Shown here: positions 38,992 to 49,780 of the stretch, one piece after another
Layout: every line of letters starts with the position of its first letter
Position numbering within the stretch: position 1 is the first letter of the stretch
Origin: Xylaria sp. FL1777
Taxonomy: Eukaryota > Ascomycota > Sordariomycetes > Xylariales > Xylariaceae
DNA length: 64,000 bases
Assembly (NCBI GenBank): GCA_022578965.1
Contig: MU400525.1
Span: 434,001 to 498,000 of the forward strand
Direction of reading: 5' to 3'
The notes under the pieces: generated by a model
Databases searched by the model: none
The model's input: the letters and a program-made list of their open reading frames with translations, nothing else
Told to the model about the DNA's origin: nothing
Made by a program: the position numbers and the translations under genes

Positions 38992-40471
38992 GCAAGCTAG
39001 GTAAGGAGAACCATATTCACGTTTATCGCCTTGCTTGACTGCAGGTACACAGAGTCCTTGAGTGCCATGGCGATGATTCCACCGTGGTAGGCCTTTCAGG
39101 TGTTTTCCGGGACTCTTCGGGCGTACACATATACCTAGTTGTCAGCTATAAAGACATCGTCCTAATGCTCAGAAAGCACCTCACACGGGTGGCGAGGAAC
39201 GGACCGCGTAGAAGCCGGTATTCCTACTGTTGTCTGGTCAGATGACTGACATTTCTCAGCTTATCAAATCCACGTCGGAAATAGACTGCTTTCTAGTGTC
39301 TGTGAGGGCAGCAAATTTAGCGGTGCTTCGTGATTGAGAACTGGATAGCAACTTACATCAATGATAACAAACATACAAGGCCATCTAAAGAAGCCACACC
39401 TCAGCGATCGATCCGGCAGGCATTGCCGTTTTGAAATCCCCCCACTTTCCCTATGCGACATGCGAATCTGTAAATAGAAACCACATTGGCTTGCCTAAAG
39501 AGACCTACTATCTTAGATGCTATAATATCACTGCCAAAACAACGGTGTATCATTGCCAGCGAAGGCCTCCCGTTGTAAGGTAGCGCGGTATAAGCGGGTA
39601 GTAATAAACTCCGTCCTCGTGCTGCAGTCGGCCTATCTGAGTTAGATAATCTGTTAAACTCTTGGCATAGCCAGACAGATTCGTTGATGACGCCATGTAC
39701 ATGTAGGAACACCAGGAGTAGGAAGATGCTTCACCAGTCACCAGAAACCGAGATCGCCTGCCTCTTTCAGCTCAGGTCGTTGTAGTGGAAAATTAGTAAA
39801 TATATGTAGTCTAGTCCTGATAAAGGAGACTTGTGGTTACCTGATATCATTGAGAATCTAAGGTTCTGAGTGCATACACGTAGTACTGCATCTGGTAACT
39901 CATCACCATCGTCACGAGTAACACCACCAGAATATTACCCTTCGACTCCACCACGGCGAATCTCCTATCGAACGGTTACGGTATCAATTACTCTAAATTT
40001 CGCATTCGTCGTATCGTCAACGAGGTGGTTTGGGCGGGAAACTCCCGGTGCCATCAACTCACATAATGACTTCTGGCTTGTGGAACCAATGAGCGACCTC
40101 CTTATTCTTCTGCCTGAAAAGGTACCAGGCATCGATGTCACCAAAGGCGCGGGGGACCGATATGGCCCCAGCAAGTAAGCAGTAGTAGGTAGCTGAGGAG
40201 GGCAGAGAATAGTTCATGACTTTAATTGGGCTAGCCATAATACCTACTATCACATGGCGGCCGAGATAAGTATCAGCAAGGAATGCCCTACAGCCAATAC
40301 AAAGGAAACCAACTCTCCTGCAAGATTCCCATCAGCCCTATAACACCCAGGGTTCTAATACATCATATTCGTATCATAAGCATATGGCTGGTGACATCTA
40401 AACTGTCCCGAAACTAAAAGCTACCAAGCGTCGAACTAGAGGTTTCCCCGAAAGGGTTTTCGTGATTTAGG
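38992..40471. other. Gene-poor sequence left of the V-ATPase gene
   Basis: No gene is supported. Short frames at 39401-39741 (-) and 39870-40253 (both strands) have protein-like stretches but no family match I can name; they may belong to the decayed HET locus. The last few hundred bases are the promoter and leader of the V-ATPase proteolipid gene. Confidence 0.45.
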
Positions 40472-41451
40472 ATGGACGCTTACAATGATGCGCGTTGGTG
40501 AGTGGACGCTGAAGCATCCTAGAACGATCGGGCAATGCTATAACTCGAGGTCCTATCTGCGAAACTGACGCCCCTTCTCGCAAATAGTCCCGTATATGCG
40601 GTATGTCTTCCCGCAGTACACGGGGGGTTGTCGAACCACAGACACGCAAGACTCCGATGGCTGGCTGACCTGAGTACCGATTCCACGAACAGTCGTTCTT
40701 CGGCGCGATGGGCTGCGCGGCTTCCGTCATCTTCACCGTCATCGGCGCCTCCTACGGGACCGCGAAGTCTGCCGGAGCTATCTTCTCGTCGGGGATCATT
40801 CGACCAGATCGTTTGATGCAGAACACGTACGCACACTCGAGCCCTCCCCCCCTTTTCCCGACACCATTCCTTGTCACTTGCCCCAATTCACGATACCTTG
40901 ATCCGAGACATGGACCATCAAATACACAAAACAGAAGAGAAGGGGGGGGAAAGGGAACCACAGCAACTGCTAGCCAAGCCCACTAACATATATCTACAAA
41001 CAGGCTATGCGCAGTCATGGCGCAAATCCTCTCCATCTACGGCCTAGTATCAAGCGTGATGATCCAAGCCGATCTCGAGGAGAAGATGCCCCTATACCAA
41101 GGCTTCGTCCAATTCGGAGCAGGGATATCAGTCGGGCTGTGCGGGCTGGCTGCCGGGTTCGCCATCGGCATTGTAGGGGATGCGGGCGGTACGTTTTGAC
41201 GTTTCTTTTTCCCACCCGTCCTTACCTCCGTCTTCTCCCCCACCTCCCCCTCCCCTCAGCAAAGACAGACAAGAGACCTCGTGCTGATTTTATATACGGA
41301 ATTAGTGCGAGCAAGTACGCAACAGCCGAGATTGTACATCGGAATGGTGCTGATTCTCATCTTCGCCGAGGTCCTGGGGCTCTATGGGGTGGTGGTGTGC
41401 GTGTTGATGCTCACGAGGTCGAAGCAGAATGTGACGCAGTGTCTGTACTAA
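40472..41451 (+). CDS. V-type ATPase proteolipid subunit c, divergent (Vma3-like)
   Basis: Model: exons 40472-40497, 40588-40600 (only 13 nt), 40693-40826, 41004-41188 and 41306-41451; 167 residues, all phases consistent. Donors are GTGAGT, GTATGT, GTACGC and GTACGT, and introns 1-3 show CTGAC/CTAAC branch sites. The protein has the four transmembrane helices of the proton-carrying c ring of the vacuolar ATPase: CPVYASFFGAMG start, [18 protein letters not shown] second helix, [13 protein letters not shown] loop, and [23 protein letters not shown] with the essential helix-4 glutamate intact. The motifs fit subunit c rather than c' or c''. It departs from the usual nearly invariant fungal sequence in helix 1-2 ([26 protein letters not shown]) and in the C-terminus ([11 protein letters not shown]). 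It is convergent with SNX41, 483 bp away. Confidence 0.9.
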
Positions 41452-41934
41452 GGTTAAAATGTGTCAACCATTACATAGGAGCCTTGCTGTGCATAATAAA
41501 TGAAGTAAGACGAAGAAGATTGAAACGAGAACAAATAGACAGAGGGAGTAGGTATGGTAGTGGTCAAGAGTATGTGTTAGGAGGCTGTGTACTTAATCGC
41601 TCTTAATAATAGAGGCTAGCCGAGGGTTTTTGTCAAAACATATGAGCATCAAGTATTTTCACATTCACCGTCGTTGAAGGTATATAAACCAGGGTGTCAA
41701 GATCCGCCACCTATTTCATAGGCAGAGTCGACCTACTAAGTGTTTTGTCCCAAAAAATAATAAAAATAATAATAATGACGAGCGACCTAGATGATGCTTG
41801 TCTTATTAACCTATCCATGCGAACCAAACTGGACCGTCTACAATATGACATTGAATAATATAAGCCAGGCGCCTCCAAAAACGCCAGTCATTTCGAATTG
41901 TTTGTTAGTGGGCATCTCTCCGTCTAGAAACTCC
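41452..41934. other. Intergenic between convergent V-ATPase and SNX41 genes
   Basis: Contains both 3' UTRs. An AATAATAAAAATAATAATAATAA-like low-complexity stretch lies at 41756-41774; nothing else is recognisable. Confidence 0.6.
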
Positions 41935-44073
41935 TTACGCCTCGTCGATTTTTTCAATCTCGGCCCTAGCTTCTTCCCAGGTTTCCTTGCTTTTCTTCGC
42001 CCATTCGATCTGGCTTTTAGCATAGGCAAGCTGGAGGAAAGATTAGTTTCGATATCATACCGCACGGCGCAAAGATATCTTACCATATACCGTTTCAAGT
42101 CCTCTTCCTTCTCGTTCTGAAACCTCTTCAAATCTTGTAAGACGCTAGCACTTGCCGCTCGCACATCCTGTACTATGGCAACTTGGGCCTGTTCAAGTTG
42201 TTCGATGCTTTCACGCGTCTTTCCAATAGTATCACGCCGCGTCCTCTCAGGATCAACGTCAGCAACACCTTGAATTGCATGTCGGATTGGCCCGAAGATT
42301 TTATTTGTGATAGAGTTGCCGCTAACGACTTTCCTATGAGTTGGAGCGGCAGCGGGACGCTCTGGAGCACCCACTCTGGCGGATGGCGCAGAAGACATAT
42401 CCCCATGGCTAGGAGGAAAATCGGAGTCGATAGAAGCTGTATCCTCACCGCTGCCCTCCTTATGGTGTGACGAGGTTTCCTTCATACTGGCTGATCTTCG
42501 TGGGGGTTGAACATGATGGGTTCCTCCAATTTGCTGACTACTGCTAAGATATTGTTCGATACGTCTTGCTTCGGCCTCACTGCTTTCTAACTGATCAAGA
42601 AGTGCCTTCTTCTTTACTAGATCATCATTAGTCATCTCCTGCTGCACTCTCTTCAGCACTCTGTAGCGTAAAACGTTTCGGACAACACCAGCGAACTGAG
42701 CGTTTTCTCTCATGGGTTCTGCGAAGTTGGCACCAAGGGAACTAGAGAGCTCCTCCGTTGCTATATATGATGAGTCTGCAGCCTGGCCGACGCGCTCAAT
42801 AGCTGCTGCCAATGATGTTGAAGGCTCTGATAACGCGAATGCGTTGAACTTAGCCCCGAGATCGGAAAGATCTGTGGCTAGAGCACTTAGATGACTAAGA
42901 GTACGACGATTAACTTTTTCCATAGGCCCCATCAACGCGTTCTCTAGTTCTTTGATAGATGATTCGAAAGCAATAAAGTAGGGATCTAGGTCATGCTCGG
43001 ACAGATCTCGGGTGTCAGGAGGGAAGCGACGTAATGCTACCGTACTTGAGCCATCGAAAACAGGAGCCGGAGATGGATTCGCTGCGTTCTTCAATTTTGC
43101 CGAGGAGCTGGGGACTGGTAAAAAAGCATGCGCCGGTGTAGGATTTGCGGTGTCCAAGGGTGGTGCTTTCAAAATAGACTTAGGGATAGACGATAGGGGA
43201 TGGGAATGGAGAACTTCATTCTAGCTTAATGTTAACGACAGCCCCCTGACTAAGCGATCGAATGAGAACATACCCAGCTGACATTAGGATCTAGAAATCT
43301 CCATAAGATCCCGTCCTCTCTAACTTGGTCCATTCCTCGACATCGGTTTAGGAAGACAGCGAGCATACGCTTGCGTAAATCTATAATCTGTTGATCTTGT
43401 TTTGCGTTGGTTGGGTTCGCAGCGTAGTCTGCCATGGTATGCTTCTCTGGGATCGGGGGAATGATAAGCGTAGGATGAAGCTTGGTAAGAGCATCGCGTA
43501 ACGATGCGAATTCCGAGTAGCGGCGCCGGACTTCGAGGTCCTAGACTCATGTAAATAGCAGGCAAGCACGCGGTATGAGAGGAAGCATACCCCGGTGCGT
43601 ATAGTATATACAATAAATTTACCACCGCTTTCCATGCTCTTCCCAGCATCGGTAATGAGGATAGGAAGTTCCGGGTTCTCATAGAGGATCTGTTCGATGC
43701 GGCTATCATAGCCGCCAGGCTTCCTACGCGGAGTCGGTTGGTTATACCCATCATCACTCTCCATGTCGCTAGGCTGACGGCCGTATGTTAGAGGAGGCGC
43801 TGCATCTTCGCTTGTTGAGGATGGTGTGTTGGGGGTCTCGAAACGCTGTTGGTCTGTGAATTTCCAATTAGATCCAGCCACACCAGGAGAGTGGTCCAGC
43901 AAAAATGGATTCCGCTTGGTATACCCATTACTGGGAGACACAGAAGAAGAGACTCAGCACTACCTACAATCGCGGGAGCCTGGGGAGGCGGGATTTGCAG
44001 ATGATGATGTGATGGAGTCTCGACGGTCAAAGCTAGTGCCGTAAGGATTATTATCTTCTTCGTCATTCCACAT
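41935..44073 (-). CDS. SNX41: Sorting nexin 41 (PX-BAR, endosome-to-Golgi retrieval)
   Basis: Model: exons 44073-43968, 43853-43591, 43540-43274, 43220-42084 and 42030-41935; 622 residues, in the family's range. Introns start GTAGGT, GTATGC, GTATGT and GTAAGA. The first acceptor (43854) is the one that joins GSRDY to QQRFETP and matches family sequence; nearer AGs give wrong phase. The PX domain at about 95-212 (LPILITDAGKSMESGG, DLEVRRRYSEFASLRDAL, IIPPIPEKH, WRFLDPN) should bind PtdIns3P on endosomes through the RRYSEF arginines. The C-terminal half is a Vps5/BAR-like coiled coil (PMEKVNRRTLSHLSAL, MRENAQFAGVVRNVLRYR, ending YAKSQIEWAKKSKETWEEA). In yeast it works with Snx4 in recycling and selective autophagy. 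The protein begins MWNDEEDNNPYGTSFDRRDS, as in its relatives. Confidence 0.96.
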
Positions 44074-45097
44074 TGTGAACCACTGTCGCCTGCAGAGCTA
44101 TGCTAGACAGGGCCAGGTACTCGGCAAGAGTCGGTTATGACGACTCAAGAGCCTGATTCGAAGCGCAAATTGGCGGGCTGTTGCGCCACGGTTGCGAGTG
44201 TAGATGTGGGGGAGGGGATCGAGCCGAGACCGTTGAGATTTGTTTGAGGGCCAATGTCGGAATCGCCTGCAACCAAGTCTCCTGATTTGAAGATGCTGTA
44301 CTAAAGCTCGTGTGGTCCAGCTGGGAAGAATAAGTATGCGCCGCTAACAGTGGTGATGTGTAAATGTCGGAAGCTTGGGAGCCTGGGAAGGTAGATGGAG
44401 GATACCCAATCAAGCAAGGCGAGCTCCCTGGATGTCTACCTACCTACCAGCTTACGTCTGCGTCATGTTCAGGGTGTTTGGGTGCTTGCGCCTCGCCTAG
44501 CCCACTATAAATGGCGGCTGCGCTAGACTAACGGACGAGGCGCAGCTGACGACCTGTGGCTAGTGCAGGTTCCACTAACGGAGTCATTTAGATATAGGTA
44601 CTCGGCAAGTAACGTGTTACTGGGTTTCAACCATAACGCAGTAGGTACCTACACTGAACTGGAGGCTGTGAGGAAATATTCCAGCTAGACTGCAACACTG
44701 AGCTATCGCTCATTTCCAGAGGTGCTCATTTCCAGAGGTGACTATGCCTGCCACTGAAAGAAGTCCAGGAGGGTAAAGAAATTAAAACATGTCTTCGAAG
44801 ATACAGGTAACATGCGTAACCTGCTCGTATGACTGTGAGTCCTAGTTTACCTCATACGCCTACAGCAATTAATAACGCCTACAACCACCAAGCTGTGTAC
44901 CAATCTACCTGGTAAAGTCTTCCCTTCCCCGTTAAGCGACTCGAACGACATGCGATAGTGTGATATAGCTGGAAAAGCGTGTTTACCCAGAGTCAGATAA
45001 CAACGTAGAGGAAGCTTTCTCTTCCCGTCTTTGCCCTAGACACCTAATGAACACCAGAACTCCCGTAAATAACCCTTAGACTGTTCTATTGAAGCTT
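44074..45097. other. Intergenic; SNX41 leader and promoter
   Basis: The part next to 44073 is the SNX41 leader; a 92-codon frame at 44135-44413 (-) has no recognisable content and is probably leader sequence. A 16-bp direct repeat (GCTCATTTCCAGAGGT) occurs twice in tandem at about 44707-44739. No gene is supported up to the transporter stop at 45098. Confidence 0.55.
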
Positions 45098-46440
45098 TTA
45101 TTTCGATGCTCCAGCTGTATATCGAAGCATAACAACTGAGTAACTATAAAAAGATTTGTCAGTAACATGATCGCTATAATTTCTTGAGGATATTTGGATA
45201 ACATACGAGATGATGCCGCCCACTGCAACAAAAACACCAAATATAGACTTGTCCCCAACCGATCTCCCAGAAGCAACCCAACCGAGAGCAACAATGAGGC
45301 ATGTCTTCAGATGGCCGACTACTGTACTTGATACTGGGCCTGTTTGACCAATGATAAAGAATTGTGATAAGTTAATCAAGGCGGCAAACACCCCAGACTA
45401 GCTACCGTTAGTTGTCGTACTGGCCAAACCTGACTGTATTAGACTCACCATTAAGATCATAAGCCACCGATTGACAGGGACCTCAGACCACGTAGGGAAA
45501 GTATCAACGAAAGGGATTACATAAAGCAAGAGAAATGCCGAAACCGGTGCTTGATTGAATAGTAACTGCATGCTGGATATTTGGAGTTTTCGTTGATAGC
45601 TCTTGATCCATACTGTGTAAAGTGAAGATGCGAAGATACCACAGAAGGCGAAGATCACTCCTATGTTGGAGGTTGTCTTAATATTGGCATTGTCGCTGGG
45701 TAGCGAGTCATAATACGAAACAACGCCAACTCCTACGCAAGCGGGGATAAGAGCCACAATGGCATTTACAGGGAGCGTAGTGTGGTATAGAAAATAGTCC
45801 ATGGTGGCAACGGTAGGGGTGAGCAAAATACGCGCGACCTGATAAAAGGTGATGGAGGAGTACGCCAGCGACAAGTTCGGCAGGATCACGTTTAATGCCA
45901 TGGCGATAGATAGAGGGATAACCTCCCGGATAGCTGTTCTTCGTGGAATAAAATAGGCAAATCGAGGTCGCGAGAGAGTATACAGAAGCAGCCAAGTCAT
46001 GAAAAAATGGAAGGCCGCAAATGTCAATTGCGCCAGTTTCAACGACGGGTCGGAGAAGATAGCTTTGTTCGTAAAGACCTAGATGGTAGCCCGAGAGTGT
46101 TAGCTAAAGGTAACTTCACTTCGATCAACGAGGAAGCAGGATGGGGGCGTACAATCCCGATGGTGGCCAGCGTGTTCACCGCGATCCAGAAGGAAGCCCG
46201 GACGATGCTGCTTCGCGATTGCGGTTTTGGAATCTGGCCCTCAATCGGGTCCTTCTCCACCAGAGCCTCTTCATCCTCGGGCCCACGCCCTGGATCAAGA
46301 CCTTCGACATCGTTGCGAGCGGACACTAGGTCGTCGTCTATGCTGTCGTAGCTGCCCGTCCTCTCATTGTCAACTCGACTATTGGCCTGCGAAGATGTGG
46401 CCGAAATACTTGGGCTGCTGTGGCTGTGAGAGAACGTCAT
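45098..46440 (-). CDS. TPT/DMT-family transporter (SLC35E-like)
   Basis: Model: exons 46440-46153, 46078-45449, 45397-45207 and 45143-45098; 384 residues. Introns start GTACGC, GTGAGT and GTATGT; the last one is needed to end the protein as SYSVVMLRYTAGASK. The N-terminal ~80 residues are hydrophilic and Ser/Glu-rich, facing the cytosol. About ten hydrophobic helices follow, from SIVRASFWIAVNTLATIGIV and VFTNKAIF (a typical opening of the family) to GPVSSTVVGHLKTCLIVALGW, a conserved C-terminal motif of the triose-phosphate/nucleotide-sugar translocator group. The likely place is the Golgi or another internal membrane. The substrate cannot be read from sequence. An in-frame upstream ATG exists at 46605 but its extension looks unlike the family, so 46440 is preferred. 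Confidence 0.9.
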
Positions 46441-48557
46441 GCTAGACAACGAGCGGCATGAAAGGTCATTGAGGTTGAGCCGTATGGATTGTAGACGAGA
46501 AACCAGGTAGTAGGATAGATGGCGACAGACTGTCAGCTTCAGAAGGCTGCGACTTATTACACGAATGAACGTGTGTACGCGAACCGCATTGGAATCAGGC
46601 CGCAAAGAAAAGAACGCTTGGCACTAGGACTACAGAGACTACCTAGGTACATAGGCAGGCTAGAAATTAATACAGGTAGTGATGCATATACGCATAGGGA
46701 TGAGGTCCATCGTCTGAGTCAACCTGGAGACTTGGCGTCCTTCGTGTTGGCGGCCTAGTCCAAGTAGTCTACCTCGTGTCGCGCACACTAGGTAGAAGAC
46801 GATCTGGTTCCTGATGGTAGCGCGGAGTAGATAGGTACCTATCCAGGGGGTCAGGGACTTTCGTCTCCACTACGTGTGTAGATGACGGCATGTGTACTGG
46901 TTATCAGAGCTGGTACCGAGTACCTACCACCTACTAGGGGCCGCCTTTTGCAGAGCAGCACCAGGGGTTCTGATCAGGGGTACCCCGCGAGACAGTCTTT
47001 TCCAAGTAGGGCGTCTCGATGTGGAACGGACCGGTTGTGGCGCACATGGCAGAAAGGTACTGGTTGGGAACCTCCGATTATTATTATTATTTGAGACTTG
47101 CCTGATAAACAGCTTCTACATGTAGCCTGGCCAAGGCCTGATGAGTCGATCTACATTGGATGCGCATGCCTTTTGGGGGTTATATGCAGGCATCCTTGGC
47201 GAGATGGTCTTAGAGATGCTGTAGTGTATATACTGCGTATACGTCTGACAAGGGAGCGCAACGAACCACCTCTTCTCCCTAAGCGATGCTACCTAACGGA
47301 CGCAGTGGCGCCTACTACATATATCTATGATGCATTCAATACTTACTCATCCACAATAAAAGAAGAACTAGTTATACTAATTAACAATTAATTTAAATAT
47401 GTGGACGACTGTGACAGAGATGGGTACCTAGGTAGGTAAGTAGACTACGACATAGGCAGGCCCCAATACGGAGTAGGTAGATCTGACAGATCTCTCGATT
47501 GAGGTCATAGCTCAGCTAATCCTTACTGCGTATGCTGTATGTAGTTCCTGGCGGCATATACATACCTACGTCAAGCCAGTGCTACAACATAAGGACGGCG
47601 GATTATAGATGTGAGAAACAAAAAAGCATCGGTAAACCGAGATGTTGAGCCACTTATCAATGTTCTGTCCCTACATTATTACTTAGTAGCCATACTATCT
47701 GTCTACTTAGGGGGTAGTACTTATGTATGTATTTGTACACTACGGTACCTGCATACATAAATAGGCCTATAAAAATATTATATATACCTATGTATGCTGT
47801 CTACAAAACATTTACTTATCTACTGTAGACTCTACCTATCACTGATGCAGGCGGGTTCGTTTGTGTGATGTGTGACTATTGTACCACATATAGTTAAATA
47901 TTGCCAAGACTGATGTAAGACGGGGATGCTGGTATAATGAATGATTATGCATACTTCAAACCTAAACACTTATAACAATAACATAAGAAGAACTCTCTTC
48001 CATAATAGGGAAATTGTCACATGACCTATAGGGCATAAACCTACTATAAGTAGCTATATGTAGCCGTTTGTACATAGTAGTTATAGTATAGAATTTATTT
48101 TATTTATAACTACTATTATACTAAAATATAACAAGATATAATATAATATAAATTGTTAAAACAGTAAGCATTTATTATTATAATTAATAGTTAATAATAA
48201 AGATTATTGCTTTTTTGCTTTTTTTTTGCTTTTTGTTGCTTTTTTTAATTTTTTTTGTTTTTTTGCAGTTAAGCTACTTTTTAGCTTTATTATATAATTA
48301 ATTTAAACTAAGCTTTTCTTTATTATTAAATATTACTAATTTTATTATAAATTTTAGAATTGTTATTTTATTAATTAAAATATTTATTAATATAGATTTT
48401 TAATATTATAAAGTTAAGCAGGTTTATTATTATTATATTAATAACACATAGCTAAATTAAATAACATTTATAATTATTAGCGCAGTTTTAAACGTTTGCT
48501 TTAATATTATAAAATATTAGCTTTTATATTAAAAGCTTTTAAGGTATAATACTTAAG
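46441..48557. other. Transporter promoter, then transition into the AT-rich array
   Basis: Up to about 47400 the composition is ordinary and no gene can be supported; the left end is the transporter promoter. From about 47700 AT content rises, and at about 48080 it rises abruptly. The stretch 48120-48557 is unassigned AT-rich sequence into which element A inserted; it may be an older decayed repeat. Confidence 0.55.
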
Positions 48558-49076
48558 TATAATGGACCTATTATATATTAATATAACGGGTTTGCCTTTA
48601 AGGTCTTGATTTGCAGGTAATAATAGAATCTTTAATGGTGGTTTATTAGGGAGGTTTTCGGGGTACTTTTACTACTATGTATTAATAAAAGTCTTAAAGG
48701 ATTAAAAGTAATAAGTATATTAATGCTTAGTAGTTATAAAGAAAATTAATAGCTAAAAAGCTAAGAACTAAATAAATAACTAAATATAAAAAGTGCATAA
48801 TTATATAAATAAAAAAAATAGTAGTAGTAATTTATAAACGTTGCTTTTTTTAATAAGCTTAATATTATATTGTTTTAAGTTTGTAGCTTAATAGATTTAA
48901 CGCTTAAGTTTGTTAAGTTTAAAGTTTAATAAACTTAACGCTTAAGTTTATTAAGTTTATATATTAAACCTTTATAGTAGTTTAAATATATATTTTTTTA
49001 ACAAATAAGACTTTTTTTGCGTATGCTTTTTTTATATTTAGCTTTTTAACTAGCTTAGTTAGCTTATTTTATAACA
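48558..49076 (-). repeat. LTR of element A, left copy (3' LTR in sense of the element)
   Basis: Matches 55778-56296 base for base in layout (landmarks fall at identical offsets, for example TTGCTTTTTTTAATAAGCTT at offset 283). It begins TATAATGGACC and ends ATAACA, a decayed TG...CA pair. Its first ~120 bases keep more G and C than the internal region. It contains two or three copies of a ~35-bp repeat built on TTAACGCTTAAGTTTGTTAA. Confidence 0.88.
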
Positions 49077-49099
49077 TTATTTTTTTTTTTTTATAATTG

Positions 49100-49780
49100 T
49101 TGTTTTAACAATTCTATATTTTCTTTTTTGTAAGTTTTTTTTTTTTATTTTCTGTTTTTTGTTTTTTATGCTTATTATATTTAGTAAGGTTTTTAAGAAA
49201 CTTTGCTTATTGTGTTCTAAACAAAAAGCTTAACAAAACTTTGCTTTGCTTTTTTTTATTAAACTAAAATTAATTAAAATAGCTTTATGTTTTTGCTGCA
49301 ATTGTTATAGTACAAAATATTTAATATTAAAATTTAACTTTAATTAATATATTAAATATATTACAGCTAAACAAGCAAATTACAACGCTAAAAGTTTATT
49401 TTTAAAGCAAATATAGCAGCTTACTTTTTAGCATAAAAAGCTAAAAAATAAATTAAACTCGCTAATAAAAAAACATAAAAAAATAAGTACAAAAATTTAT
49501 TGTTTTAAGCAACAAAAAAAATTATAGCAGAAAAAAATAGCTGCTGCTATAGCTTATAGTTTAAGTAGTTTAAAAAAGCTTAAGCAAATTAAAACAAAAA
49601 AGCGCTATATAGCTAAAAAACAAAAATAGCGCGTTAAAGTAGTATAGCTATTGCTAGTTATTTTTTTAAAGTTTAATTAAAACGCACTAAATGCTTTATT
49701 TAAAGTTAATCTTTTTTTTTTAGCTTTAGCTAGTTAAAGTATTAATAATAAAACCGGTTTATAATTATTTTAGCAGTTTT
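49100..49780 (+). pseudogene. Antisense cysteine/lysine-rich frame of the Gypsy family, copy in A
   Basis: Between integrase and the 3' LTR the plus strand becomes A-rich, against the T-rich plus strand elsewhere in the element. It is the counterpart of the better kept frame in copy C (from 62006). This copy is too mutated to translate with confidence; the limits are approximate. Confidence 0.4.

Noticed and set aside
43931..43967. Very short (33-nt) first intron in SNX41 ending at the nearest AG
   Set aside because: Too short to be spliced and gives a poor family match. The 114-nt intron 43854-43967 gives the right phase and the expected sequence.
46441..46605. N-terminal extension of the transporter to an upstream in-frame ATG
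   Set aside because: The extra 55 residues are unlike the family; the shorter start gives the usual acidic, Ser-rich cytosolic tail.
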